From Bacteroidota bacterium (GTDB lineage Bacteria > Bacteroidota > Bacteroidia > JAHEXY01), in contig JAHEXY010000002.1 in NCBI GenBank assembly GCA_023251875.1, positions 307,491 through 371,490 of the forward strand: DNA of 64,000 nt, written 5' to 3'. Each line of letters begins with the position of its first letter. Position 1 is the stretch's first letter. The notes under the pieces were generated by a model. It saw only the letters and a program-made list of their open reading frames with translations, searched no databases and was not told the origin of the DNA. The position numbers were made by a program, and so were the translations under genes. Shown piece after piece: positions 9,053 to 18,770 of the stretch.

Positions 9053-11101
9053 ATGAAAAAGCAAATAATTAAAAGATTGAAATGGATAATTCTCTTAGCC
9101 TTATGCGGCTTGTTAAGTATATCCTATTCTCAATGGGTAGTTACCTGGTTACCTGGCGATTTTACAGAAGTCTTCTTCTTAGATGAAGATACCGGTTTTA
9201 TTGCCGGATATAGCTATGTAGGATATGATGCACGAGGCATTATATTAAGAACATCAAATGGAGGAACAAGCTGGGACACTTGTTTAAAAGACTATAGCTA
9301 CACCAATTGGAATTTTAAGTTTTTAAATAATGATACTGGATATGTAATAGGATGGCACACTAAATATCCTAATTCAGATACTTGTGGTCTGTATAAAACA
9401 ATTGATGCCGGTAATTCATGGAATGAGATTTATACAACAACAGATACCATGCGTGATGTTTATTTTATTAATAATGACACAGGCTATGTTGTTGGAGGGG
9501 GAAGTTATAATATTTATCAATCATTAGATGGAGGTGTGAGTTGGTCCGGTAAACTTAAAGTTAGCGACCTACAATATCTTTCGAGAATAGATTTTCCTAC
9601 TGTTGATACCGGTTATGCAATTGGTAATGGTGCCGGAAAAACAGAGAGTATTTATAGAACAATTGATAGGGGTAATTCATGGGTAAGCCTTGGAGCAATA
9701 TATGCGTACGATTTAGTTGATATGCATTTTTTTAATGGACATGAAGGGATTATTATTGGAAAGAATGACACAACCTACACCTCTATTGCGCTCTATACAA
9801 GTAATGCGGGCGCTTCATTTACATTGCAAAACACATTATTTCCATACTCAAAAATAAATGCATTTGATTTTTCGTCATTAAGTTCAGGAAAAGGGCTTGT
9901 TTATGCTACAGATGGCTATCAATTATTAACATCATATCAAAATGGAAGCGCAACAACACCCTTGTCATTTGCAAAAGAAAATATTAAAGATTTTTATGCA
10001 AACAATGTTTGTATTAAGGGAAAAACAGCCTATGCAGTTGGGTATACAGGATATTTTGGTAAAAACACTAATTTATCAATCGACTCTGTTTGGCCAGGCG
10101 ATGCTAACTATGATAATATTGCAAATGTTGATGATGTATTAAATGTTGGTGTTGCTTATGCCGACCAAGGCCCAATACGTACCGGAGCAAGTGCGTCATG
10201 GGTAGGGCAGGCTTGTGATGATTGGACAAATAGTTTTAGTAATAGCGTAAACCATAAACATGCCGATTGTGATGGAAATGGGATAATAGATTCCTTAGAT
10301 ATTATTCCTATTTATTCAAATTATGGATTAAGCCATTATAAAACTTTTATGGTAGGAGCTACTTCAGCTTCAAACCCTGATTTGTATATTGAGAGTAGTG
10401 TAGATACAACAGGAATATCAACAGTATTTACTGCAAAGATAAAGTTAGGAACAAGTTCATTGCCTGTATCAAATGTGTATGGCTTTGCTTTGTCGATAAA
10501 TTACAATTCTTTATTAATTGATAGCGGTAGTTTAAAAGTAAATTTTAATAATTCATGGGTTGCTTCAAAGCCCGGCTATGTGAGTTTGGTAAAAGATTTC
10601 TATAATTCAGGACAGATTGATATTGGCTTTTCTAAAATTGATCAAATTGCATCAAGTGGTTATGGAGAGATTGGGGAATTATCTTGTATTATTACCGATA
10701 ATATTGATGGAAAAGATATGATTTATAAAACCCTTCATTTTGATTTTCTAAACGCTAAAATAATTGATCCTACAGAAAATAACCTTGAATTTAATGCCTT
10801 TGGAGATTCTGTTGTAGTATCTCAAATTGCAACAAGTGGTATTAATTCTGTAAAACAAGATGCAAACCAATTGCTGATATACCCATCGCCATTTACAAAT
10901 ATTTTTACTGTAAGTTCAGGTAATGGTTTAATAATATATGATGTTATTATTTTTGATGCTATCGGGCAAATGGTATATCATGAACCTTTAAAATTGTCGG
11001 CTAATAAATATTTATGTAGTCCTAAAATACCAAGCGGAATCTATTTTATTCGAGCAAAAACAAATACTGGGTTTGTAGTTAAAAAAATAAGAAAATTGTA
11101 A
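9053..11101 (+). CDS. T9SS-exported protein with YCF48/BNR-like propeller and dockerin-like domain
   Basis: A 682-residue secreted protein. A signal peptide (MKKQIIKRLKWIILLALCGLLS) precedes repeated 'D.GY..G......T.DGG.SW' segments over about residues 30-340, typical of YCF48/BNR beta-propellers. A dockerin-like region follows (GDANYDN..NVDDVLN and DCDGNGIIDSLDI, two Ca-binding loops) at about 350-430, then an immunoglobulin-like domain. The final 80 residues are a type A T9SS sorting domain (IYPSPFTN ... IPSGIYFIRA). It is expected at the cell surface. The ATG at 9053 is preferred over a TTG nine codons upstream that falls in the promoter. Confidence 0.85.
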   Translation: MKKQIIKRLKWIILLALCGLLSISYSQWVVTWLPGDFTEVFFLDEDTGFIAGYSYVGYDARGIILRTSNGGTSWDTCLKDYSYTNWNFKFLNNDTGYVIGWHTKYPNSDTCGLYKTIDAGNSWNEIYTTTDTMRDVYFINNDTGYVVGGGSYNIYQSLDGGVSWSGKLKVSDLQYLSRIDFPTVDTGYAIGNGAGKTESIYRTIDRGNSWVSLGAIYAYDLVDMHFFNGHEGIIIGKNDTTYTSIALYTSNAGASFTLQNTLFPYSKINAFDFSSLSSGKGLVYATDGYQLLTSYQNGSATTPLSFAKENIKDFYANNVCIKGKTAYAVGYTGYFGKNTNLSIDSVWPGDANYDNIANVDDVLNVGVAYADQGPIRTGASASWVGQACDDWTNSFSNSVNHKHADCDGNGIIDSLDIIPIYSNYGLSHYKTFMVGATSASNPDLYIESSVDTTGISTVFTAKIKLGTSSLPVSNVYGFALSINYNSLLIDSGSLKVNFNNSWVASKPGYVSLVKDFYNSGQIDIGFSKIDQIASSGYGEIGELSCIITDNIDGKDMIYKTLHFDFLNAKIIDPTENNLEFNAFGDSVVVSQIATSGINSVKQDANQLLIYPSPFTNIFTVSSGNGLIIYDVIIFDAIGQMVYHEPLKLSANKYLCSPKIPSGIYFIRAKTNTGFVVKKIRKL

Positions 11102-11109
11102 ATAAAAAA

Positions 11110-11682
11110 TTACTGAGCCATGCATTGTTCTATTATATTAGAATAATGCATGTGCTCTAATTCTCTTACTTTTTGCGAAAGACTTTCGGCTGTTTCTCCA
11201 ACTTCAACATTACATTTTTCCTGAAAAATAATATTGCCCTTATCTACTTCTTCATTTACATAATGAATGGTAATACCCGATTCTTTTTCTCCGGCTTTTA
11301 TCACAGCTTCGTGTACGTGTATGCCATACATGCCCTTACCTCCAAATTTTGGTAAAAGCGCGGGATGGATATTAATAATTTGATTAGAGTAGGCCTGAAT
11401 TAATGAGGCAGGAATTTTTAATAAAAAACCCGCTAAAACAATAAAGTTAATTTGATGGTATTGCAATAGCGATACGATAGATGGTTCAGAAAAAAATTCT
11501 TCTTTGTTGGTGAGATGAAATGGAATACCACTTTGTTGGGCTAATTCAATAATTTTTGCCTTAGGATTATTGGTAACAATAAGAGAAATCTTAATAAAAG
11601 CATGATGATTAAAATGCTCAATAATTTTTGCTGCATTTGAACCTTGGCCCGAGGCAAAAATAGCGATGTGCTTTAAATTCAT
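11110..11682 (-). CDS. purN: Phosphoribosylglycinamide formyltransferase
   Basis: A 190-residue GAR transformylase, which transfers the formyl group of 10-formyl-THF to glycinamide ribonucleotide in purine synthesis. The phosphate-binding loop is ASGQGSNA (10-17). The catalytic triad is visible as N104 and H106 in INIHPALLP and D147 in EVDKG. Length and motif order match the E. coli enzyme. It stands alone on the minus strand, convergent with the T9SS gene, and no other pur genes are adjacent. Confidence 0.95.
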   Translation of the reverse strand: MNLKHIAIFASGQGSNAAKIIEHFNHHAFIKISLIVTNNPKAKIIELAQQSGIPFHLTNKEEFFSEPSIVSLLQYHQINFIVLAGFLLKIPASLIQAYSNQIINIHPALLPKFGGKGMYGIHVHEAVIKAGEKESGITIHYVNEEVDKGNIIFQEKCNVEVGETAESLSQKVRELEHMHYSNIIEQCMAQ

Positions 11683-11803
11683 TTTTTTTGTAGGGTTCTG
11701 TTTTTCGAGTACAAGATAAAATTTATTTTTATGCTCTCATCCTTTCCCCGAAGTACAGCTTTTATAAGGTTTTAAAACTTTGCAAAAGCTTTTGCTAAAA
11801 AAA

Positions 11804-11836
11804 TCTCTGCGTCTTTGCGCCTCTGCGGTAAAAAAT
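11804..11836. repeat. Dispersed short repeat ('CTCTGCGTCTTTGCGCCTCTGCGG' type)
   Basis: A short G+C-richer tract with CTCTGCG / CTTTGCG / CTCTGCGG units, of a kind scattered through many bacterial genomes between genes. It abuts the 3' end of the permease-peptidase gene. No coding role is seen. Confidence 0.4.
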
Positions 11837-14800
11837 CTACAATGGCTTCTCTATGGTCTTAACGTTATCATCCGGATGCCTATCAATTAATTTATTGTAA
11901 GGATCAATACCGGCACTTACAGGAATTTTATCTACAACAACTTTTATTTCTTTAGTATTTGCAGAAATTTTATGCTTCTTAAAATAAAGCTCTTTGCCTT
12001 TTGCATCTTTTTCTGTAAAAACACCCACATCTATCCAATCATTAAATAGAATTTCTTTTTCATTACCCAAACTATCTGCACGCAACTTTTTGCTTTCAAA
12101 ATTTAAGGTTATTTCATATTTGCCATTATCTAATTTTTTATAGGTAACATCATTTACTTTATTTTCATAAAGAGTGATGGTTTTAAATAAATCTTCTATT
12201 ATGTATTTGAGAGAATCGGGAGTGGCTTTCTCAATATAGCTTAACATCTCTAGACTAGTAGTATAAGGAGGTTTTTGATATGCTACTTTTTGAATATACT
12301 TTCTTAAGGCAGCATTTAAGCTATCTTCTCCAATATAATCTTGCAGTGCATACATGGCTACACTGCCTTTGTTATAATGAATGTATTGTTGGTTTTCGAC
12401 TAAATATAAAGGCATTTCTTTTTTCTTCTCTTCTGCTCTGCCTTGTAAATAATTATTCATCTCATATTTCAAGAATTTTTTCATTTGTTCTTTACCAAAT
12501 TCTTTTTTCATAATCATCAATGCAGAATATTGGGCCATTGTTTCATCCGTCATGGTACAGCCTTGTACTTTTGCTCCATACACTTGATGGGCCCACCATT
12601 GATGGCCTACTTCATGGGCAGTAACATAGAGTGGATAGTCAACATCTTTTTCATCTGTTGAATCTACTTTAGCAATAAAGCCAATACCTTCTGAAAAAGG
12701 GATGGTACTGGCAAATGATTGTGCAAAACTTGCATAACGAGGAAACTCAACAATACGAACTTGTTTATAAGGGTAGTGGCTAAAATTAACGGTATAATAA
12801 TCTAATGATTTTTTTATAGCATTAACCATAGTGCTTACATTGTATTCATGGCCTTTATGGTAATAAACTTCAATGGCAACATTATGTTGGCTTGAATCCG
12901 TTGATTTCCATTCATCTTTTTTTATTTCATAATTAGCAGAAAGAAAAGCATAAAAATTTAACATGGGTGCATCCATTTTGTAATGAAAATAATGACGACC
13001 GTTTTCTTTCCAATCTTTAACAAGAGTACCGGGAGCAATAGCAATTTGATCATCACTTGTACTAACAGTTGCTTCAAATCTTACCCAAGCATCATGACCA
13101 AGTAAGCCGGTATGCAATGCAAGAAAATCATTTATTGAAGGCATTCTTTCTTTTGAAGCTAAACCATTTTTTTTCCGCGTATCGTCATTTTCAATCTCAC
13201 TTTCATCGGGATAACCAAATGATGGAAATATTCCCGACTCTGTACTAAGAAAGGTTCCATTAAAATTGATACGACTAAATTTATCATCATTCAAAAAGCC
13301 CTTTGTTTTGTATTCAATAGAACAGCTTAATAAAAAACTATCTCCTGGCATTAATGGCTGATCTAGTTTTAATAATTGAATACCATTAACAGTATCATTT
13401 AAAACTATTTTATTGTTTTTGTTTATGGAAAGACTATTTATTTTTTCATCTGTTGAATAGTTAAGAAAAAGTGTATCCAATGGTTTGTTATAAGTATTTA
13501 CGTACCATACTTTTTCAGATGCATCATAATTTCTTTCCTGAGGAAATAAGTTAATATCAATTTTTACATCAGTAGCAGATGGAGATAAAAGATGCTCATA
13601 CTTTTCATACGTTTTTTCAAGATCTACACTTTGTTTTTCATTTTCCGCCTCAGTAGCATATTTATTTAGTACATGTGTATTGTAATAAATATAACAGCCG
13701 GTTGAAAAAAATAATAAAGAGCAAACTGCGGAAAAGGCTAATACTGGTTTAGAGAATCTAGATTTAGCTATTAAGCTCCTGATTTTAAAATTAGCCTCTG
13801 TTCCTCTAATCCAATATAAATAAGAAACAACACAAAGTAATAGAGCAAAAAATAGCCAATACATTTTAAACCAAAGAAAAGACTCGGTAAAATGACCAAA
13901 TTTATTCATGTCAGAATAAACTACATCCGGAGATGAATTGATTAAAAACAAATGATTGTTCCATCCCATCATGCTATACAATATATTTAACATGAAATAA
14001 AGTACCATTAAAAAGTTTCCTAAATATCTATTATTTACAAGGGTTTGTATAAACATGCCCACTACAGCAATAAGTAAAAAACTTAGTAATTGAAATCCCA
14101 TTAAATATTGAAGGTACAATCCAATTTCAAAATGAGTATACCCTTTTGATTGTTGGGTCAATATTCCCCCTATCATGAGAAATATAAACACAACAATATT
14201 CATAAAGAATATGGCAAATAGTTTTGAGAGAAAAGAAACCCAGTTGGGCATAGGCAGAGCATCATAAATTTGATTTATTTTAACGGTACGTTCTCTCCAT
14301 ATTGCCTCACCTGAGAATACCGCAATCATAATAATAAAGAATAAGCCGAAAGAACTAATTACTGTTCGTATAATAGCATACGTAACCGGATAAATGTTTG
14401 TTCCATACATTTCGCCAACATGTATTAAATTCACAAACAGCATAATTAAACCACAAGCTACAATGGCTCTAAATTGTATTGATTTAACTACAGAACTAAA
14501 TTCAAGTTTGGTAAGTGCTATTAATTGTAGTAAAGCCGATTTTAATCCATATGCTTGATGTGTTTGTGGGATATCTGAAACGCTGATATTTTGAGATACA
14601 ATATTTTCAATTATTTTTTTCTTGCTTTTATTATTGGTATTCAATTGAAAAACAAAGTTGAATTTTAAATAGGTGAAAAGAAGTAGAGCAATTCCTATGC
14701 TCATCCATATCATTCTATTGTACATTATCATTGATGAGAATGGAACTAATAAAGTATTCTTTTCTGCCGAAGTCCAATATTCAGTTAAATCTCCTTGCGC

Positions 14801-15472
14801 GCTCATTCCTAACGGATCTATTAATGATGCTAATGTTTTGCTATCTAAATCACGGGTCATGTCTGTTGCTACCATATAAAGGACAACAAACAGAACCCCT
14901 CCAATGTTAGTAATACTACTATTGCGAGTAAGTGCGCCCAACATAAAAAATATGCTGCTAGAGAAAAATAAATTGGGTATTACATTTACTAAAAAGGGAT
15001 ATAAATAATAACTGATATGGTTGGCTCCTAATGTGTCCATATTTACAGTTGGCATTTGAGTGGCTATAAAAGTGCCAACTATTATTCCGGAAAAAACAAT
15101 TAGGCTTAAAATAAAAGAACCAATATATCTACCACCTAAATATTGAAATTTAGTAATGGGTTTTGTAAAATAGAGCGTATGAATTTCTGCTTCATAATCT
15201 TTATATACTGTTCGTCCCATAATGGCCGCAATTATAGAAGTTGAAAAACAAGCTATGTAAGAAATTATAAAATGAAGATTATAAGGAGAATTTGCTAATA
15301 CTTTTGACCCTTCTCCACCACCGCCTGTTACAGAAATTACTCCATCGCCTATACCACCCGCCATACTTAACATGGCTAAGAAGGAAATGGCAGCTAAAAT
15401 AAACCAAAAGATATAAGGAGAAAATTCTCTTAGGCGAGATCGTACTTCAAAAAGAGCAATTGATAATAACAT
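11837..15472 (-). CDS. ABC-2 type permease fused to M1-family aminopeptidase
   Basis: A 1211-residue fusion. The N-terminal part, about residues 1-590, has two blocks of roughly six hydrophobic segments each, like ABC-2 permeases, and the protein is encoded just downstream of an ABC ATPase. The C-terminal 600 residues are an M1 (gluzincin) peptidase: HEVGHQWW at about residue 953 gives the HExxH zinc ligands, and an E 18 residues on (TDETMAQY) is the third ligand. The peptidase should face the periplasm after the last membrane span near residue 600. This arrangement occurs in Bacteroidota and some Gammaproteobacteria. The substrate is unknown; peptide export coupled to trimming is an inference. 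ATG start, with 65 bp between the genes. Confidence 0.88.
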   Translation of the reverse strand: MLLSIALFEVRSRLREFSPYIFWFILAAISFLAMLSMAGGIGDGVISVTGGGGEGSKVLANSPYNLHFIISYIACFSTSIIAAIMGRTVYKDYEAEIHTLYFTKPITKFQYLGGRYIGSFILSLIVFSGIIVGTFIATQMPTVNMDTLGANHISYYLYPFLVNVIPNLFFSSSIFFMLGALTRNSSITNIGGVLFVVLYMVATDMTRDLDSKTLASLIDPLGMSAQGDLTEYWTSAEKNTLLVPFSSMIMYNRMIWMSIGIALLLFTYLKFNFVFQLNTNNKSKKKIIENIVSQNISVSDIPQTHQAYGLKSALLQLIALTKLEFSSVVKSIQFRAIVACGLIMLFVNLIHVGEMYGTNIYPVTYAIIRTVISSFGLFFIIMIAVFSGEAIWRERTVKINQIYDALPMPNWVSFLSKLFAIFFMNIVVFIFLMIGGILTQQSKGYTHFEIGLYLQYLMGFQLLSFLLIAVVGMFIQTLVNNRYLGNFLMVLYFMLNILYSMMGWNNHLFLINSSPDVVYSDMNKFGHFTESFLWFKMYWLFFALLLCVVSYLYWIRGTEANFKIRSLIAKSRFSKPVLAFSAVCSLLFFSTGCYIYYNTHVLNKYATEAENEKQSVDLEKTYEKYEHLLSPSATDVKIDINLFPQERNYDASEKVWYVNTYNKPLDTLFLNYSTDEKINSLSINKNNKIVLNDTVNGIQLLKLDQPLMPGDSFLLSCSIEYKTKGFLNDDKFSRINFNGTFLSTESGIFPSFGYPDESEIENDDTRKKNGLASKERMPSINDFLALHTGLLGHDAWVRFEATVSTSDDQIAIAPGTLVKDWKENGRHYFHYKMDAPMLNFYAFLSANYEIKKDEWKSTDSSQHNVAIEVYYHKGHEYNVSTMVNAIKKSLDYYTVNFSHYPYKQVRIVEFPRYASFAQSFASTIPFSEGIGFIAKVDSTDEKDVDYPLYVTAHEVGHQWWAHQVYGAKVQGCTMTDETMAQYSALMIMKKEFGKEQMKKFLKYEMNNYLQGRAEEKKKEMPLYLVENQQYIHYNKGSVAMYALQDYIGEDSLNAALRKYIQKVAYQKPPYTTSLEMLSYIEKATPDSLKYIIEDLFKTITLYENKVNDVTYKKLDNGKYEITLNFESKKLRADSLGNEKEILFNDWIDVGVFTEKDAKGKELYFKKHKISANTKEIKVVVDKIPVSAGIDPYNKLIDRHPDDNVKTIEKPL

Positions 15473-15537
15473 ATATTTAGTTGTTCGTTATTGGTTGTTA
15501 GAAAATATTATCAAAGTTTTAAACTTTGGTAAAGTTT

Positions 15538-16431
15538 CTAAGCGCTTACAATTTTAGTAACGGTTGAATTTGTAATATTTGAAAAATATACATCTTCTAA
15601 ATTGGGCTCTACAGATGTAAAGCTGGCGTCAGGCCGAAGATCGCTGTTTACACGTATGTTGAGTTTACCTGCATGTAGACGTGTAGAAATTACGTACAAA
15701 TTATTTTGATAATCGGCTAATTCAGTCTTGTTGATAAGCTTTTGCCAAATTTGCCCTTTCATTTCTGCAACCAACTCAAGAGGATTGCCGGCAGCTAATA
15801 CCTCGCCTTTATTAATAATGGCCATGTTAGAGCAAAGGTCGCTTACATCTTCAACAATATGGGTTGAAAGAATTACAATTACATGTTCCCCAATTTCACT
15901 TAATAAATTATGAAAACGATTACGCTCTGCAGGATCTAAGCCTGCGGTAGGTTCATCAACAATTATTAAATGAGGATTACCAAGTAAAGCTTGTGCAATG
16001 CCAAAACGTTGTTTCATTCCTCCTGAATAGCCTCCTAAGTTCTTTTTTCTATGCTCCCATAAATTGGTTTGTTGCAATAATGCTTCAACAACAGCCTTTC
16101 TTTCTTTACTATTGGAGATTCCTTTTAGTACTGCAAAATGATCTAACAAAGTTTCAGCAGAAATTTTTGGATACACGCCAAATTCTTGGGGCAAATAACC
16201 CAATACTTTTCTTACTTCGTCTTTTTGCCTAAGTACATCTAAATTATCAAGAAAAATGCTTCCGCTATCTGCATCTTGCAAAGTAGCAATGGTTCTCATA
16301 AGAGTTGATTTACCTGCGCCATTGGGGCCAAGCAAACCAAACATGCCTGTTGCAATTTCTAAGGATACATTTTTTAATGCTTGCGTTCCGTTAGCATAGG
16401 TTTTTGAGAGATTCTTAATAGATAATTTCAT
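15538..16431 (-). CDS. ABC transporter ATP-binding protein
   Basis: A 297-residue ATPase with Walker A GPNGAGKST (about 35-43), Q-loop LPQEFG, signature YSGGMKQR, Walker B LIIVDEPTAGLD and switch H in STHIV. The extra C-terminal 80 residues are typical of ABC-2/drug exporter ATPases. It is the first gene of a two-gene operon with the permease-peptidase fusion and presumably powers it. ATG start; a -7 box lies about 65 bp upstream. Confidence 0.93.
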   Translation of the reverse strand: MKLSIKNLSKTYANGTQALKNVSLEIATGMFGLLGPNGAGKSTLMRTIATLQDADSGSIFLDNLDVLRQKDEVRKVLGYLPQEFGVYPKISAETLLDHFAVLKGISNSKERKAVVEALLQQTNLWEHRKKNLGGYSGGMKQRFGIAQALLGNPHLIIVDEPTAGLDPAERNRFHNLLSEIGEHVIVILSTHIVEDVSDLCSNMAIINKGEVLAAGNPLELVAEMKGQIWQKLINKTELADYQNNLYVISTRLHAGKLNIRVNSDLRPDASFTSVEPNLEDVYFSNITNSTVTKIVSA

Positions 16432-16494
16432 GGTATAATAAATTAGAAATATAAAGACAATTAGAATACATTAAATCGTTGGGAGAAGGGTGCG

Positions 16495-16502
16495 CAAAAT
16501 TA
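16495..16502 (-). promoter_or_regulatory. -7 box for the ABC operon
   Basis: On the minus strand this reads TAATTTTG, a perfect Bacteroidota -7 box 64 bp before the ATPase ATG. The -33 element is not obvious. Confidence 0.35.
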
Positions 16503-16719
16503 CGCCTTGCGTTAGTATTTAGTAAATACATTTTTTAAGCATTATAAAGTAGAATAATGTGATTATTGGCTTGAAAAAGAACCAATATATATATATCAGC
16601 CATTTGAAATAAAACGTTTTTTGTTTAAACATAATAATTACGCTTTTCTTTAAACCTTTGCCAAAGGCTTAATCACTTGTGTTGATTTCGATTTTATTTT
16701 CATCAATTTTGTTACTTCT

Positions 16720-16995
16720 TATCATAATCCCTTTAGGGATTTAATAGTTATAGAAAAACGAAATGCAAAATATATTGCGTCCCTATAGGGACGCCACATC
16801 CATAATGTTTACCCATTCTATAAATATTTAGTCGCTATGCGACAAAGAGTTTACGTTAATTTATTTTCTTACTTCAATTTTGAATCAAATATATTACACA
16901 AATAAAATGAATAGAACACTTTTCTGACGAATGAGGGGTTTTATTAGATGAATAGGGAGATTTGTGAAAATTTGTGTAATTCGTGTCTTATTAAA
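16720..16995. repeat. Cluster of mini-hairpin dispersed repeats in a gene-free region
   Basis: The region 16432-17014 has no gene. It holds short palindromes with TA-centred loops: ATCCCTTTAGGGAT (16728-16741), CGTCCCTATAGGGACG (about 16779-16794) and TCGCTATGCGA (about 16831-16841). It also has a 'TTTGTGAAAATTTGTGTAATT' type tract (16962-16982). Related units recur near 53740-53850. These look like non-coding dispersed repeats of Bacteroidota genomes; their function is unknown. Confidence 0.55.
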
Positions 16996-17014
16996 AACTA
17001 GTAAGTGCGAAGCC

Positions 17015-17908
17015 TCATTTCTTAAATCTCAAAAATGTTCCCAATGGAAGATGATATCCTGTTTTAGATGGAAGATACAATTCTCCCATTTCAGAATTGG
17101 TTAAAGGAAAATAATTGTTGATAAGGTTTTGTAAAATTTGAGCTGATAAGCCCATCGAATAAAGATTGATAATAAAAAAGGAATTTTCGGGTATAAAAAT
17201 TTCAGAACAAAGTTTTACCAATTCGTTTATTCCGGTTTCAAGCACCCATTTTTCTCCATCCGGTCCACGCCCATAGGCGGGAGGATCTAGAATAATTCCC
17301 GAATATTTATTTCCTCTTTTAGCTTCTCTTCGTACAAATTTCATTGCATCTTCAATTACCCAACGTATGCCATCTAAACGGCTGGCCTCTTTATTTACAT
17401 TACTCCAATTAACGGTTTGTTTTACGGAATCAACATGTACCACTTCTGCTCCTGCGCTACATGCGGCTAATGAAGCTCCTCCTGTATAAGCAAATAAATT
17501 AAGCACTCTAGGCTTTTGATTTTTATTTGGCAATAGGCAATCGTAAATATAATCCCAGTTTTCAGCTTGTTCAGGGAAAACTCCAATATGCCCAAATGAA
17601 GTTAATGCCAAACGAAACTGTAAATTCATTTCTTTGTATTGGTAAGAGATAAACCAATTTTCAGGCATGTTTGGTTTGGTAATCCACCTCCCCTTTTCGA
17701 TATTTAATAAAATACCATCCTTACCTTTTTCACGAATATATTTTGCGTTATGTAATTTTTCCCATTCAGCTTCAGTCATTTTTTTATTCCATAAAGCTTG
17801 TGGCTCTGGTCGTGCTAAAACATATTTTCCAAATCGCTCTAATTTTTCAAAATTACCGCAGTCGATTAATTCGTAATCTTTCCAATGTTGAGGAGTAAGA
17901 AGTAGCAT
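17015..17908 (-). CDS. Class I SAM-dependent methyltransferase (RlmI/RlmK-like)
   Basis: A 297-residue methyltransferase resembling the catalytic part of 23S rRNA m5C/m7G methyltransferases. The SAM-binding motif NLFAYTGGAS is near residue 140, VDSVKQTVNW is the acidic motif II, and ILDPPAYGRG is the catalytic DPPxYG motif near 225. There is no N-terminal PUA domain, unlike RlmI. The start is set at the ATG at 17908; a longer reading from 17992 would add a hydrophobic stretch and overlap the divergent RNA methyltransferase by 38 bp. The two divergent genes share a 46-bp promoter region, and both products probably modify RNA. The exact target is unknown. Confidence 0.85.
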   Translation of the reverse strand: MLLLTPQHWKDYELIDCGNFEKLERFGKYVLARPEPQALWNKKMTEAEWEKLHNAKYIREKGKDGILLNIEKGRWITKPNMPENWFISYQYKEMNLQFRLALTSFGHIGVFPEQAENWDYIYDCLLPNKNQKPRVLNLFAYTGGASLAACSAGAEVVHVDSVKQTVNWSNVNKEASRLDGIRWVIEDAMKFVRREAKRGNKYSGIILDPPAYGRGPDGEKWVLETGINELVKLCSEIFIPENSFFIINLYSMGLSAQILQNLINNYFPLTNSEMGELYLPSKTGYHLPLGTFLRFKK

Positions 17909-17929
17909 AAGAAACCCAAGATAATTAAT

Positions 17930-17937
17930 TAGTTTTG
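17930..17937 (+). promoter_or_regulatory. -7 box for the SpoU methyltransferase gene
   Basis: TAGTTTTG is a perfect Bacteroidota -7 box 17 bp before the ATG at 17955, inside the short divergent intergenic space. Confidence 0.35.
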
Positions 17938-17954
17938 TTGTAAAGATAATCATC

Positions 17955-18746
17955 ATGCTCAACATCACCAGCATAAAAAATTCTCGAATCATTAATTTGC
18001 AAAAATTAGAAAAGGCTCGTGAGCGAAAACTTCAAAACCTTTTTGTGATAGAGGGTTTAAAAGAATTGTCAATAGCTGTTGTTGGGGGATATGAAGTAAA
18101 AAGTATTTTCTTTTGTTCTTCCATTATTACTGAGAATGAAATAATAAATATTATTAATGGAAATAGACAAATAGAATTGATAGAAATTTCAGAAGAAGTA
18201 TTTCAAAAACTTGCTTACAGAGAAGGTTCGGGAGGCTTAATCGTTACTGCCGTGCCGCAAAAACATTCGCTTAATTCACTAATATTATCATCTAATCCAC
18301 TTGTAATAATTCTTGAATCAGTTGAAAAGCCGGGTAATTTAGGAGCTATACTTCGTACGGCTGATGCCGCCAATATTGATGCTGTGATAGTTTGTGATGG
18401 ACAAACGGATGTATACAATCCGAATGTTATTCGTTCAAGTTTAGGATGTGTTTTTACAACACCTGTTGCTATTGCCTCTTCTCAAGAAACAATTGACTGG
18501 GTAAAAAAGAATAATATAAAAATCTATGCTACTGCATTAAGTGCCTCTAAGGCTTATCACACTATAGATTATACAGAGCCATCTGCCATTGTAATGGGAA
18601 CAGAATCAACCGGACTTTCTGATATCTGGTTAAAAAATGCTACACAAAATATTATCATTCCTATGGGAGGTAAAATAGATTCCATGAATGTTTCTAATGC
18701 AAGTGCGATAGTTGTTTTTGAAGCCAAGAGACAGAGGGGGTTTTAA
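17955..18746 (+). CDS. TrmH/SpoU-family RNA 2'-O-methyltransferase
   Basis: A 263-residue SPOUT-class methyltransferase. The N-terminal L30e-like substrate-binding domain (residues 1-100) is followed by the knotted catalytic domain. Motif 1 is VEKPGNLGAILRTADA, motif 2 is IVMGTESTGLS, and motif 3 is IPMGGKIDSMNVSNASAI, with the conserved N, E and S/N residues in place. It should 2'-O-methylate a ribose in rRNA or tRNA; the target cannot be read from sequence. ATG start, convergent with the regulator gene 24 bp downstream. Confidence 0.92.
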   Translation: MLNITSIKNSRIINLQKLEKARERKLQNLFVIEGLKELSIAVVGGYEVKSIFFCSSIITENEIINIINGNRQIELIEISEEVFQKLAYREGSGGLIVTAVPQKHSLNSLILSSNPLVIILESVEKPGNLGAILRTADAANIDAVIVCDGQTDVYNPNVIRSSLGCVFTTPVAIASSQETIDWVKKNNIKIYATALSASKAYHTIDYTEPSAIVMGTESTGLSDIWLKNATQNIIIPMGGKIDSMNVSNASAIVVFEAKRQRGF

Positions 18747-18770
18747 AAAATATTATTGTTGAATAAGAAA

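Noticed and set aside
17909..17992. Longer N-terminus for the RlmI-like methyltransferase
   Set aside because: It would overlap the divergent SpoU gene and its promoter and adds a non-homologous hydrophobic stretch.
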